Assembly (NCBI GenBank): GCA_002492465.1
Contig: DKYT01000030.1
Location: forward strand, 1 to 64,000
Source of the DNA: Lachnospiraceae bacterium UBA7093
Lineage (GTDB): Bacteria > Bacillota > Clostridia > Lachnospirales > Lachnospiraceae
Direction of reading: 5' to 3'
DNA length: 64,000 bases
Shown here one piece after another: positions 27,010 to 37,200 of this stretch. The translations under genes and the position numbers were made by a program. The notes beneath the pieces are model-generated. The model ran no database searches. It had not been told where the DNA came from and saw nothing but the letters and a program-made list of their open reading frames with translations. Position 1 is the first letter of the stretch, and each line of letters begins with the position of its first letter.

Positions 27010-27018
27010 TGTTACAAT
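27010..27018 (+). promoter_or_regulatory. Possible extended -10 promoter before uppS
   Basis: TGTTACAAT: TACAAT at 27013-27018 with an upstream TG. There is no clear -35. It falls in the 169-bp frr-uppS gap, the longest within this housekeeping run, so separate transcription of the lipid/isoprenoid genes is possible. Confidence 0.35.
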
Positions 27019-27128
27019 AAACCGGTTCATGAAGGAAACGGCGTTTGTATGAATCGTAGTGCCCCTTTGCTACGCAAGTCGAGAAAGGAAAGGATGGCAG
27101 GTTTATGACCGGAGGAGAGGAATTGATC

Positions 27129-27833
27129 ATGTCTAAGCACGTGCCTAAACATGTGGCGATTATTCTGGACGGCAACGGGAGATGGGCGAAAAGTAAGGGA
27201 ATGCCCAGAAATTACGGACATGTGCAGGGGGCGAAGACGGTTGAGGTGATCTGCGAGGAAGCATACAGGATGGGGATACAATATCTCACCGTATACGCTT
27301 TCAGCACGGAAAACTGGAGTCGTCCCAAGGAGGAAGTGGACGCGCTGATGAAGCTGCTGCGCAATTACATGAAAACCTGCCTTACCACCGCCAAAAAGAA
27401 CCGCATGTGCGTGCGGGTTCTGGGGGACAAAAGAGGATTGGACGAGGATATCAGAAACAGAATCCAGCAGCTGGAGGAATCCACAAAGGATAACGACGGT
27501 CTGCATTTTCAGATTGCTTTGAATTATGGCGGAAGAGACGAGATTGTCCGCGCCGTAAAGAAAATTGTGGAAAAGGTGGAAAAGGGAGAGGCTTCCGAGG
27601 CGGACATTACGGAGGAATATTTGGCAGGGATGCTGGACACCGGGGGGCTTCCGGAGCCGGATTTATTAATCCGCACCTGTAATGAACAGCGAATATCCAA
27701 TTTCCTTCTCTGGCAGCTTGCCTATACAGAATTTTATTTTACGCCTGTGCCATGGCCTGATTTTTCAAAAGAAGAATTGGTAAAAGCTGTGGAGGCATAT
27801 AATCATAGAGACAGAAGATACGGCAGGGTATAA
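27129..27833 (+). CDS. uppS: Undecaprenyl diphosphate synthase (cis-prenyltransferase)
   Basis: Makes the C55 lipid carrier for cell-wall synthesis (234 aa). Conserved blocks: HVAIILDGNGRWAKSKG with the catalytic Asp, LTVYAFSTENWSRP, ALNYGGRDEIVRA and the C-terminal PEPDLLIRTCNEQRISNFLLWQ. ATG 27129 follows GGAGGAGAGG at a good distance; an in-frame ATG 24 bp upstream overlaps that site and is rejected. Followed by cdsA. Confidence 0.96.
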   Translation: MSKHVPKHVAIILDGNGRWAKSKGMPRNYGHVQGAKTVEVICEEAYRMGIQYLTVYAFSTENWSRPKEEVDALMKLLRNYMKTCLTTAKKNRMCVRVLGDKRGLDEDIRNRIQQLEESTKDNDGLHFQIALNYGGRDEIVRAVKKIVEKVEKGEASEADITEEYLAGMLDTGGLPEPDLLIRTCNEQRISNFLLWQLAYTEFYFTPVPWPDFSKEELVKAVEAYNHRDRRYGRV

Positions 27834-27846
27834 GGAGGAACAGGTC

Positions 27847-28671
27847 ATGTTTATGACGAGACTTTTCAGCAGCATAGTGTTGGTGGCGCTGGCGCTGACC
27901 ACCATATTGGCAGGCGGATATGTGCTGGCTGCAGTCCTCTTATTTTTGGCGTTTACGGCATACAGGGAGCTGATGAAGGCGTGTAAGCTGGGAGCTGAGG
28001 GTAAAAAGCCCAACGGGTTGGAATGGATCGGTTACGCTGGAATAGGCGTTTATTATCTTTTTATGGTTTTTGTGGAAAATAAAATTTTCCTCCTGCTGGT
28101 GCTGATTACCATTTTGGTAAGCTTTATGTTCCTTTATGTATTTACCTTTCCAAAATACCGGGCGGAGCAGATCATGTGCGCGTTCTTTTGCGTTGCCTAT
28201 GCCCCTGTGATGCTTTCCTTTATCTATCTGGTGAGAAGCCTGCCTTACGGAGTTTATACTGTCTGGATGATTTTTATCAGTTCATGGATCTGCGATAGCT
28301 GTGCTTATGTGGTAGGGATGCTGACGGGCAGGCATAAGCTGGCGCCGGTTTTGAGTCCCAAAAAGTCCGTTGAAGGCGCCCTTGGAGGGATTGCGGGATC
28401 AGCCATTGTGGGAGCGGTCTATGGATATTTTATTGTGGAGCCGGTGGTTCAGGAGCAGAGGATTACATGGATATTTGTATTGATCAGCGCCTTGGGAGCG
28501 GTGATTTCCCAGGTAGGAGATCTGGCAGCTTCGGCTGTAAAGCGAAATCATGACATCAAGGATTACGGGAAGCTGATACCGGGACACGGCGGCGTTATGG
28601 ATCGCTTTGACAGTGTAATCTTTACGGCTCCCATGATCTATTTTTTAGCGCTTTTGTTGATCCATGGCTGA
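27847..28671 (+). CDS. cdsA: Phosphatidate cytidylyltransferase
   Basis: Integral membrane CDP-diglyceride synthase (274 aa), producing CDP-diacylglycerol for phospholipids. Around seven hydrophobic segments are visible; the C-terminal signature VKRNHDIKDYGKLIPGHGG followed by VMDRFDS matches the family pattern exactly. It sits 13 bp after uppS and its stop is 13 bp before dxr. Confidence 0.96.
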   Translation: MFMTRLFSSIVLVALALTTILAGGYVLAAVLLFLAFTAYRELMKACKLGAEGKKPNGLEWIGYAGIGVYYLFMVFVENKIFLLLVLITILVSFMFLYVFTFPKYRAEQIMCAFFCVAYAPVMLSFIYLVRSLPYGVYTVWMIFISSWICDSCAYVVGMLTGRHKLAPVLSPKKSVEGALGGIAGSAIVGAVYGYFIVEPVVQEQRITWIFVLISALGAVISQVGDLAASAVKRNHDIKDYGKLIPGHGGVMDRFDSVIFTAPMIYFLALLLIHG

Positions 28672-28684
28672 TGGAGGAAAAGAA

Positions 28685-29833
28685 ATGAAAAAATTAGGAA
28701 TTTTGGGTTCTACCGGTTCCATTGGAACGCAGACCCTTGAGATTGTAAGGCATAATCAGGATCTGAAGGTAAGCGCCCTTGCGGCAGGAAGCAACGTTCT
28801 TAAAATGGAGGAGCAGATACGGGAATTTAAGCCCAGGCTTGCCGTAATGTGGACTAAGGAAGCCGCACAGGAGCTGGCGATTAAGGTTGCGGATACAGAT
28901 ACAAAAATTCTCTGGGGAATGGAAGGACTTCTGGAAATTGCAGTAATGGAGGAAATGGAAGTGTTAGTAACTGCAATTGTGGGCATGATAGGTATCAGAC
29001 CCACTATTGCGGCGATCCGGGCGGGGAAAACCATCGCCCTTGCGAATAAGGAGACCCTGGTAACGGCAGGGCATATCATTATGCCTCTGGCGGCTGAGAA
29101 AAAGGTGTCCATTCTTCCTGTGGACAGTGAGCACAGCGCGATTTTTCAGTCAATGCATGGTGAGAACAGGGAGCGGGTCAGTAAGATTCTTTTGACAGCC
29201 TCCGGGGGACCTTTCAGGGGAAGAAAAAGAGAGGAACTGACCGAGATCAGGGTGGAGGATGCGTTAAAACACCCCAACTGGTCTATGGGAAGAAAGATTA
29301 CGGTGGATTCGGCGACCCTGGTAAACAAGGGGCTGGAAGTGATAGAGGCGAAATGGCTTTTTGGGGTGGAACCTGAAAAAATTCAGGTGGTGGTACATCC
29401 CCAGAGTATTATCCATTCCATGGTAGAATATGCAGACGGAGGCATTATGGCGCAGCTGGGAATGCCGGATATGAAGCTGCCCATTCAATATGCGCTGTTT
29501 TATCCGGACAGAAGACCCATGGAGGGGAAAAGAGTGGACTTTTTTGAATTGTCGTCCATCACTTTTGAAAGACCGGATACGGATACCTTTAAGGGGCTTG
29601 CCTTTGCTTACGAGGCGCTCCGTGCAGGAGGAAGTATGCCCACTGTTTTCAATGCGGCAAATGAGAAGGCTGTTTCACTGTTTCTTGACAGAAAGATCAG
29701 GTTTCTGGAGATCTACGATCTGATTCAGGGAGCCATGGAGGCGCATAAGACGGTGGCGGATCCTTCCGTGGAGGAGATTCTTGAGGCGGAGGCGGCAGCA
29801 TATGAATATATAGAGTCTCACAGGAGGTATTAG
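28685..29833 (+). CDS. dxr: 1-deoxy-D-xylulose 5-phosphate reductoisomerase
   Basis: Second enzyme of the MEP isoprenoid pathway (382 aa), NADPH-dependent. N-terminal Rossmann motif LGILGSTGSIGTQTLEI, substrate-site segments ALANKETLV and PVDSEHSAIFQSM, and KITVDSATLVNKGLEVIEA are all present. ATG 28685 has GGAGGA 7 bases upstream; the longer reading from 28664 overlaps cdsA and is rejected. The pathway enzyme ispG is encoded 3.3 kb downstream. Confidence 0.96.
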   Translation: MKKLGILGSTGSIGTQTLEIVRHNQDLKVSALAAGSNVLKMEEQIREFKPRLAVMWTKEAAQELAIKVADTDTKILWGMEGLLEIAVMEEMEVLVTAIVGMIGIRPTIAAIRAGKTIALANKETLVTAGHIIMPLAAEKKVSILPVDSEHSAIFQSMHGENRERVSKILLTASGGPFRGRKREELTEIRVEDALKHPNWSMGRKITVDSATLVNKGLEVIEAKWLFGVEPEKIQVVVHPQSIIHSMVEYADGGIMAQLGMPDMKLPIQYALFYPDRRPMEGKRVDFFELSSITFERPDTDTFKGLAFAYEALRAGGSMPTVFNAANEKAVSLFLDRKIRFLEIYDLIQGAMEAHKTVADPSVEEILEAEAAAYEYIESHRRY

Positions 29834-29834
29834 A

Positions 29835-30887
29835 GTGGCAGTATCTATTATTTTATTTATTATCATCTTTTTTGTGGTGGTAATTTCTCACGAGTTTGGA
29901 CACTTTTTAATTGCGAAGAAAAACGGCATTCATGTAGTGGAATTTTTTATCGGCATGGGGCCGACGCTTTTTTCCTTTCAAAAAGGAGACACCAAATATT
30001 CCTTAAAGCTTCTTCCCATAGGAGGCGCCTGTATGTTTGAAGGGGAGGACGGGCTGGAAAAGGAAAAAGGAGAAATGTCCGAGGGGGCTTTTCCCAATGC
30101 TCCTGTATGGACCCGTATCGCAACGATTTTTGCAGGTCCGCTGTTTAACTTTCTCACAGCCTATGTGATGGCGGTCATTATTGTGTCTGTCTGCGGTGTG
30201 GTGACGCCGGAGATCCGGGTGGTAAACGAGGGCAGCAGGGCCGAGGAAGCAGGGCTTCAAGTAGGCGATGTGTTGACGGAAATCAACGGAAAGCGTATTC
30301 ATTTAGGAGAAGAAGTAACCCTTCATTCTCTTCTGAATACAAAAGGAGAAGATTTTACAATAACCTATGAACGGGACGGTCAGAAGAATACTGTGGTGAT
30401 TACCCCCGCTTATGAGGAGGAAACTCAGCGCTATTATATGGGAATTATTGCGGGCGGATATCTGAAATGCAATGTACCCCAGACTTTTCAATATGCCTGG
30501 TATACTATGAAGTATTATGTGGAGGCAACCTTTAAGAGCCTTCAGATGCTGGTAACAGGTCAGCTTTCCCGAAACGATATTTCCGGACCGGTAGGAATGG
30601 TGAAGATGGTGGACGACGTCTATGATCAGGCGAAGACAGATGGTTTTATGCAAGTGCTGGTCAATATGATCAATATTGCGCTTTTCCTTTCGGTGAACTT
30701 AGGAATTATGAATCTGCTGCCCATTCCGGCATTAGATGGGGGGCGTTTGGTATTTTTGCTGATAGAAGCGATACGGGGCAAGCCGGTGCCGCCGGAAAGA
30801 GAAGGATTGGTGCATTTAGCAGGAATGATGGCACTGATGGTTTTAATGGTGTTGGTATTTGTGAATGACATAGCGAAATTTTTGTAA
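29835..30887 (+). CDS. rseP: Site-2 intramembrane metalloprotease RseP/RasP
   Basis: Membrane zinc protease (350 aa) that clips anti-sigma factors and signal-peptide remnants. The HExxH zinc motif (H19-E20-F-G-H23) lies in the first helix, a PDZ domain follows at ~125-200 (VVNEGSRAEEAGLQVGDVLTEI), and the second conserved site MNLLPIPALDGGR is near the C-terminus. GTG start with GGAGGT upstream, 1 base after the dxr stop. A terminator follows, closing the run. Confidence 0.95.
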   Translation: MAVSIILFIIIFFVVVISHEFGHFLIAKKNGIHVVEFFIGMGPTLFSFQKGDTKYSLKLLPIGGACMFEGEDGLEKEKGEMSEGAFPNAPVWTRIATIFAGPLFNFLTAYVMAVIIVSVCGVVTPEIRVVNEGSRAEEAGLQVGDVLTEINGKRIHLGEEVTLHSLLNTKGEDFTITYERDGQKNTVVITPAYEEETQRYYMGIIAGGYLKCNVPQTFQYAWYTMKYYVEATFKSLQMLVTGQLSRNDISGPVGMVKMVDDVYDQAKTDGFMQVLVNMINIALFLSVNLGIMNLLPIPALDGGRLVFLLIEAIRGKPVPPEREGLVHLAGMMALMVLMVLVFVNDIAKFL

Positions 30888-30908
30888 TATGATTTAGAAT
30901 AACAAGCG

Positions 30909-30972
30909 GAATCCATATACAGAATTACTGAAATTATGTTTTTGGTAATTTTGTAGAATGGATTCTTTTTTT
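30909..30972 (+). terminator. Rho-independent terminator after rseP
   Basis: Outer stem GAATCCAT / ATGGATTC with an inner, slightly imperfect stem (TACAGAATTAC / GTAATTTTGTA), followed by seven T. It separates rseP from the phosphatase-kinase pair. Confidence 0.8.
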
Positions 30973-31037
30973 GTGCAGACATATAATTCATATTACCATA
31001 TAAGGATCATATAGGATTTAGGAGGAAAGCGTCAGGA

Positions 31038-31745
31038 TTGAGGGTGATTTCAGGTATATATTGGGATAAGGGCAGGAGAAGCATAAACCAGGATTCTCTT
31101 TTATTACAACAGACAATGACCCCCAGAGGGCGGGTAATGCTTGCCGTTGTAAGCGACGGCATAGGAGGCTTGGAGGAGGGAGAAAAGGCAAGCGGCTGTA
31201 TCGTAGAAAAGCTGATGGAAAATTACTACGATCATATAATTTCACTGGTCGCCAGGGGGAAAGGCAGGAAGGACCTTAAGCGGAATTTTTTGCGCTGCTT
31301 TTGGGAGATTAACCAGGCGCTTAAGGTCTATGGAGGAGAAAGAGATATCAAGCTTGGGGCAACTGTTTCTCTTATGTTTGTCTGGAAGAGAAATTATGGA
31401 ATCGTTCATTTAGGAGACAGCCGAATTTATCTGTATCAGAAAGGCAGGATCAAGGCGCTTACCAGAGACCACTCCTGTGGAGGTGGAGGGCTTACCAGGT
31501 GTTTGGGAAGCTTTCCCTTTCAACGTCCCGATATTCAGTTTGGACGACTGGGGAAAAGGACAGGGGTTCTTCTGTGTACCGACGGCTTTTACAGGAGGCT
31601 GGAGCCGGCACAGTTGAACGTTCTTTTACCGAAAGAAATGGAACGGGAGGAACAGATTGAAAAAAGGCTGCGGGGGCTTGCAGCGGCGGCGCTGAGAAAA
31701 GGAGAGACGGATAACATGTCGGCGGTATATCTGGGATTTTTATAG
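31038..31745 (+). CDS. PP2C-family protein phosphatase
   Basis: Metal-dependent Ser/Thr protein phosphatase (235 aa). PP2C motifs: INQDSLLLQQ near the start, AVVSDGIGGLEEGE (metal Asp), VHLGDSRIYLYQ, RDHSCGGG, LLCTDGFYRRL and GETDNMSAVYL. Start is probably TTG 31038 (RVISGIYWDKGRRS), with AGGAGG ~12 bases upstream; GTG 31044 is an alternative. It is followed almost at once by its likely partner kinase. Confidence 0.85.
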   Translation: MRVISGIYWDKGRRSINQDSLLLQQTMTPRGRVMLAVVSDGIGGLEEGEKASGCIVEKLMENYYDHIISLVARGKGRKDLKRNFLRCFWEINQALKVYGGERDIKLGATVSLMFVWKRNYGIVHLGDSRIYLYQKGRIKALTRDHSCGGGGLTRCLGSFPFQRPDIQFGRLGKRTGVLLCTDGFYRRLEPAQLNVLLPKEMEREEQIEKRLRGLAAAALRKGETDNMSAVYLGFL

Positions 31746-31761
31746 AATGGGAGGACAGGGA

Positions 31762-33060
31762 ATGAACGGGGATTTATCCGGTCAATATGAGATACTAAGG
31801 CTCCTTGGAGCAGGAAAAACAGGGAAAGTGTATTTGGCAAGGAATTTACACTTAAATCGGTTGGCAGCAGTGAAAGAAAGCACGGAAGAATTTTTAAGCG
31901 GAGAAGTAGAGCTGCTGTTGGAGCTGGAACATCCCGGGCTGCCGGGAATTTATGATTGTATACGGCAATGGGGGAAGACCTTTCTTGTGATGGAATATGT
32001 GGAGGGAATGACCCTCCGCCAATATCTGAAAAAGCATGGAAGGGTACAGGAAGGACAGGCGGTGAAATGGACGCTGGAGCTTTGCGGCATACTGGATTAT
32101 CTTCATGGAAGGCGTCCCCCGGTGATTTACCGGGATTTGAAGCCTGAAAACATTATCATCAGGCAGGACGGCACGCTAAAATTGATCGATTTAGGCGGAG
32201 CCGTGAGATATGCCTGCGGCGCGGAACAGGAGGAGCTTTGCGCGGGAACGCCCGGATATGCGCCTAAGGAGCAGTGGATTCACACCCGTGGAAATGTGAC
32301 CTGGGATATTTACGGGCTGGGGTCAGTGCTATGGGAGATGCTTACCGGCGAAAACCCGGCAAAAGGGCGGAGGGAAGATAAGGGGATACCCGGGGCATTG
32401 AAGGAGATCATACAAACCTGCAGGGCGGACCGGCAAAAGGACAGGTATCAAACGATCCGGCAGGTAGAGTCGGCATTGCTTTCCTATCCCCTGAAAAGGC
32501 GGCGTGCCTTTCTGCAGAGAATGGTGAAGCAGGCGGTTTTTGCCCTGGCGGGAGGTTACACGCTTTTCTGTTTTCTGTTCCCTCTTCTAAAAGGCATTCC
32601 CGAAAGTCATATCCCATTTCCTTATCTATTCAAACCGTTGACGGCGCTCGCCGGCACGATTCTGATACATCTGATTTTATTTCCCATGAGAAAAAGAAAA
32701 CAGTCTTTGATCAAACAGGAGAAAAGCATTTTACTTACAGAAAAGAAGTTTTCCGGTCTTTTTGTCCTGCTTTTATTTTTTATGGCATCCGGTCTTTTCG
32801 CCGGGAAAAGCCATTTGGGAGCAGGCTTGGTTCATGCCGCCCAGGAAGAGGAGAGCCTGTGGGTGGAAATGCGGGATCAGCAGGGACGGAAGATGCTTCT
32901 GAAAAACGACGCTGTTTACAAGGCGGAGGAGCGGGTTCAGTTTGAGATTCCGGCGGAGCGTCTTCCCGGCGGGCAGATCTCGCTGCAGATCATTGGGGTC
33001 AATGAAGAAGGAAAACGCTACAGCAGCAGGATTTTTCTGGTTCAAAGGGAGGAGAATTAG
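31762..33060 (+). CDS. Membrane-associated Ser/Thr protein kinase
   Basis: Hanks-type kinase (432 aa). The kinase domain occupies ~1-260: Gly loop LLGAGKTGKVYL, K38, catalytic D125 in YRDLKPEN, metal D143 in LIDLGG and GTPGYAPKEQ. Instead of PASTA repeats it has three hydrophobic helices (~265-385) and a ~65-residue C-terminal domain likely outside the membrane. ATG 31762 follows GGGAGGACAGG. With the preceding PP2C gene it forms a reversible phosphorylation pair; substrates unknown. Confidence 0.88.
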   Translation: MNGDLSGQYEILRLLGAGKTGKVYLARNLHLNRLAAVKESTEEFLSGEVELLLELEHPGLPGIYDCIRQWGKTFLVMEYVEGMTLRQYLKKHGRVQEGQAVKWTLELCGILDYLHGRRPPVIYRDLKPENIIIRQDGTLKLIDLGGAVRYACGAEQEELCAGTPGYAPKEQWIHTRGNVTWDIYGLGSVLWEMLTGENPAKGRREDKGIPGALKEIIQTCRADRQKDRYQTIRQVESALLSYPLKRRRAFLQRMVKQAVFALAGGYTLFCFLFPLLKGIPESHIPFPYLFKPLTALAGTILIHLILFPMRKRKQSLIKQEKSILLTEKKFSGLFVLLLFFMASGLFAGKSHLGAGLVHAAQEEESLWVEMRDQQGRKMLLKNDAVYKAEERVQFEIPAERLPGGQISLQIIGVNEEGKRYSSRIFLVQREEN

Positions 33061-33072
33061 CAGAAGTTTAAA

Positions 33073-33101
33073 TTGATATTCTGTTGGGTGTGGCATATAA
33101 T
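33073..33101 (+). promoter_or_regulatory. Sigma-A-type promoter of ispG-polC
   Basis: TTGATA (33073-33078) and TATAAT (33096-33101) with 17 bp between. Start of transcription would be near 33108, about 50 nt before ispG. It lies just after the kinase stop codon. Confidence 0.8.
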
Positions 33102-33156
33102 GTATGATAACGGAAAAAGTGAGAGAGGCGGGAAGAAGCTTCAGAACGGAGGGAAA

Positions 33157-34212
33157 ATGACCAGAGAGCACACAAGACCCATTCAGATAGGCGACAGGGT
33201 GATCGGAGGCGGCAATCCTGTTTTAATACAGTCTATGACCAATACAAGGACAGAGGATGTGGACGCCACAGTGGCACAGATCCATAAGCTGGAAAAAGCA
33301 GGCTGTGAGATCATAAGATGTACAGTGCCCACTTTAGAAGCGGCGCAGGCAATCGGGGAGATCAAAAAGCAGATATCTATTCCGCTGGTTGCGGATATTC
33401 ATTTTGATTATAAGATGGCGATTGCCGCCATAGAAAACGGCGCGGATAAAATCAGAATCAATCCCGGAAATATTGGCGGACAGGATAAGGTGGCAGCAGT
33501 GGTAGACGCCGCAGGAAAGAGAAATATTCCCATACGGGTAGGTGTGAACAGCGGATCCCTTGAAAAGGAGCTGGTGGAAAAATACCATGGCGTTACAGCC
33601 CAGGGGCTGGTGGAAAGCGCTCTGGATAAAGTACATATGATTGAGGAGCTGGGATATGAAAATCTGGTAATCAGTATCAAATCTTCGGATGTGCTGATGT
33701 GTGTAAAAGCCCATGAGATGCTTGCGGAGAGAACCGATTACCCATTGCACGTGGGAATTACGGAGTCGGGCACGATTATCAGCGGAAATATTAAATCCTC
33801 TATAGGGCTTGGGATTATTCTGCATCAGGGGATAGGGGATACCATTCGGGTATCTCTCACAGGGGATCCGGTGGAAGAAATCAAATCCGCCAAACTGATT
33901 CTGAGGACGCTGGGGCTGAGAAAAGGGGGCATAGAGGTGGTTTCCTGTCCTACCTGCGGAAGGACGAAAATCGATCTCATCGGACTTGCCAACCAGGTGG
34001 AAAATATGGTTTCGGAGTTTCCGCTGGATATTAAGGTTGCCGTTATGGGATGCGCGGTCAACGGACCCGGCGAGGCGAAGGAAGCGGACATTGGCATTGC
34101 CGGAGGCGTCAAGGAAGGGCTTCTGATTAAAAAGGGCGAGATTGTTAAGAAGGTACCGGAAGAACAGCTTCTTGCTGTGCTCAGGGAAGAACTGGAGCAT
34201 TGGAAGGATTAA
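33157..34212 (+). CDS. ispG: 4-hydroxy-3-methylbut-2-en-1-yl diphosphate synthase (flavodoxin)
   Basis: Iron-sulfur enzyme of the MEP pathway (351 aa). TIM-barrel segments QSMTNTRTEDVDATVAQI and VADIHFDYKMA are present, and the C-terminal domain supplies the 4Fe-4S ligands in SCPTCGRTKIDL and VMGCAVNGPGEAKEAD. ATG 33157 with GGAGGG upstream gives normal family length; a longer reading from 33073 would start inside the promoter and is rejected. It takes the place near polC where B. subtilis has proS. Confidence 0.95.
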   Translation: MTREHTRPIQIGDRVIGGGNPVLIQSMTNTRTEDVDATVAQIHKLEKAGCEIIRCTVPTLEAAQAIGEIKKQISIPLVADIHFDYKMAIAAIENGADKIRINPGNIGGQDKVAAVVDAAGKRNIPIRVGVNSGSLEKELVEKYHGVTAQGLVESALDKVHMIEELGYENLVISIKSSDVLMCVKAHEMLAERTDYPLHVGITESGTIISGNIKSSIGLGIILHQGIGDTIRVSLTGDPVEEIKSAKLILRTLGLRKGGIEVVSCPTCGRTKIDLIGLANQVENMVSEFPLDIKVAVMGCAVNGPGEAKEADIGIAGGVKEGLLIKKGEIVKKVPEEQLLAVLREELEHWKD

Positions 34213-34230
34213 GATAAGGGTGTATAGAGA

Positions 34231-37200
34231 ATGGCAAAGCAGTTTTTTGAAGTGTTTCCTGCGTTAAAGCTGGACAAAAAAATACAGGATCTGTTTGAAC
34301 AGGTAACGGTGGAAAAGGTGTCCGGTACAAAGAACAGGGAGCTGATCAGAGTTACCGTAAGCTGTGGGTATCTGATTCCCAAGGAAACGATTTTTAAGGT
34401 GGAGGGAGAGATCAAGAAACAGTTTTTTTCAGCGCACAATGTGACTGTGAAGCTGTATGAGCGGTTTCACCTTTCGGAACAGTATACGCCGGAAAAGCTG
34501 ATGGACGCTTACCATGACAGTATTTTGCTTGAACTTAGGAATTACAGTCCCATCGTATATAATCTTTTTAAGGGTTCCGAACTGACTTTCACAGAGGAGG
34601 GAATCCTGCATCTGACCATGGAGGATACGATTCCTGCAAGGAGTAAGGCGGAGGAGCTTTCAGGGATTCTTGAAAAAATTTTCAACGTCAGATGCGGTTT
34701 TTCGGTTCTGTGTCAGGTCTCCTACCAGGAAAAGAAGACTGGAAAATACAAAGAAGAGGATGACTTAAAGATTGCCCGCCAGGTGGCGGAAATTACGGCA
34801 AGAGCTTCGGCGGAAAGGACGCCTGAGGTTGAGGAAAAGAAGGAGATGAAAAAGGTATCTCCCAAAGAGAAAACCGGAGCCAAGGTACAGGAGTTTCCGA
34901 AAACGCCGGAAAAGAGAACCGGCAGCTTCTCAAGGGGCATTCCGGGAACCGGTCATAAGGGAGAATTTAAGAGGGCTGTTAAACGCTCCGATAATCCGGA
35001 CGTGCTTTATGGCAGGGACTTTGAGGAAGAAGCAATGCCCATTGAGGACATTGTAGGAGAAATGGGGGAAGTGGTTATCCGGGGCAAGGTTATCAGCTTT
35101 GACGCCAGGGAGATCAAAAACGAACGAACCATTCTGATGTTTGACGTAACGGATTTTACAGATACCATGACCATTAAGCTTTTTGCCCACAATGATCAGG
35201 TGGAGGAAATTAAGGGAGGGATTAAGCCGGGAGCCTTTCTTAAGCTGAAAGGCGTCACAACCATTGATAAGTTTGATAATGAGCTTACCATAGGTTCCCT
35301 TGCAGGAGTGAAAAGGATTCCCGATTTCACCACTTCACGCAGCGACAACAGCGGACGGAAGCGGGTAGAGCTTCATTGTCATACCAAAATGAGCGACATG
35401 GACGGCGTGTCGGAGGCGAAGGACATTGTAAAGCGTGCCTATCAATGGGGACATCCGGCAATTGCGATTACAGATCACGGGGTAGTACAGGCATTCCCCG
35501 ATGCAAATCATGTGTGGGAGGATCTGTGGAAAGCGGAAAAGGCGAAGCGAAAGGAAGCCGGGGAGGAGAATCCCGATAAGCAAAACTTCTTTAAAATCAT
35601 ATATGGAATGGAAGCATACCTAGTTGACGATTTGCAGGAGATTGTCACAGGGGAGAGAGGACAGACATTTGAGGAGGATTTTGTGGTCTTTGATATTGAA
35701 ACCACAGGCTTTTCTCCCGTAAATAACAGAATCATTGAGATTGGGGCGGTGAAGGTATCGGGGGGAGAAATCAAAGAGCGGTTTTCCGCTTTTGTGAATC
35801 CTCAGGTGCCCATTCCCTTTGAAATCGAAAAGTTAACGGGGATCAATGACGCTATGGTGATGGATGCGCCTTTGATCGAGGAGATTCTTCCCAGGTTTTT
35901 AGAGTTCTGCGGGGATGCGGTTCTGGTTGCCCATAATGCAAATTTTGATATGAGCTTTATCAAGGAAAACGCCTTACGGCAGCACATTCAAAAAGAGTTT
36001 ACTTACGTGGATACTGTGGGCATCGCCAGAATTCTTCTGCCTCATCAGGGAAAGCATACGCTGGACGCGGTTGCAAAGACGCTGGGGGTATCGCTGGAAA
36101 ATCATCACCGTGCGGTAGACGATGCGGAGGCAACGGCGGAGATTTTTGTAAAATTTATTCCCATGCTGAAGGAGACCGGAGCCGATACCCTTGCAAAGGT
36201 AAACGCTCTGGGGGATTCCAGCCCGGATATTGTGAAAAGACTGCCCTCCTATCATGCCATTATTTTGGCGCAGAATAACATCGGGAGAGAAAATTTGTAT
36301 ACCCTTGTATCGGAGTCTCACCTGACTTATTACAGCAAGCGCCCCAGAGTGCCCAAAAGCCTTTTGATGAAGCACAGGGAAGGACTGATTCTGGGCAGCG
36401 CCTGTGAGGCGGGAGAGTTGTATCGGGCGTTGCTGGAAGGCAAGCCTGATTCCGAGATTGCGCGGCTGGTAAATTTCTATGATTACCTGGAAATACAGCC
36501 TTTAGGCAATAATAAATTTATGATCGATTCGGAAAGAGTCCCGTCCATCAACAGCATGGAGGATATAAAGGAGGTCAACCGGAAGATCGTTGCGCTGGGG
36601 GAAGAGTTTGGAAAATTAGTGGTGGCAACCTGCGATGTGCATTTTCTGGATCCCGAGGACGAGGTTTACCGAAGAATCATTATGACAGGAAAGGGATTTA
36701 CAGATGCCGACGAGCAGGCGCCCTTATACCTGCGCACCACGGAAGAAATGCTGGAAGAGTTTTCTTATTTAGGCAGCGATAAGGCGGAGGAAGTGGTGAT
36801 TACGAACACCAATAAAATTGCGGACAGGATCGATGTGATGGCGCCGGTCCGCCCGGACAAATGTCCGCCTGTTATCCCCGACAGTGACAAAACCCTGACG
36901 GAGATCTGCTATAACCGCGCCCATGAATTGTATGGGGAAAACCTGCCTCAAATCGTGGAGGAACGGTTGAAGAAGGAACTGAATTCCATTATCACCAACG
37001 GGTTTGCGGTGATGTACATTATTGCCCAGAAGCTGGTGTGGAAGTCGGTGGAGGATGGATATCTGGTAGGCTCCCGGGGCTCTGTAGGCTCCTCCCTTGT
37101 AGCGTTTATGGCAGGGATTACGGAGGTTAATTCTTTAAGCGCTCATTACAGGTGTCCGCACTGCCATTACTATGATTTTGATTCCCCGGAGGTAAAGGCA

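Noticed and set aside
33334..34200. 288-codon open frame on the minus strand
   Set aside because: Antisense to ispG, whose sequence motifs are unmistakable; no independent start signals.
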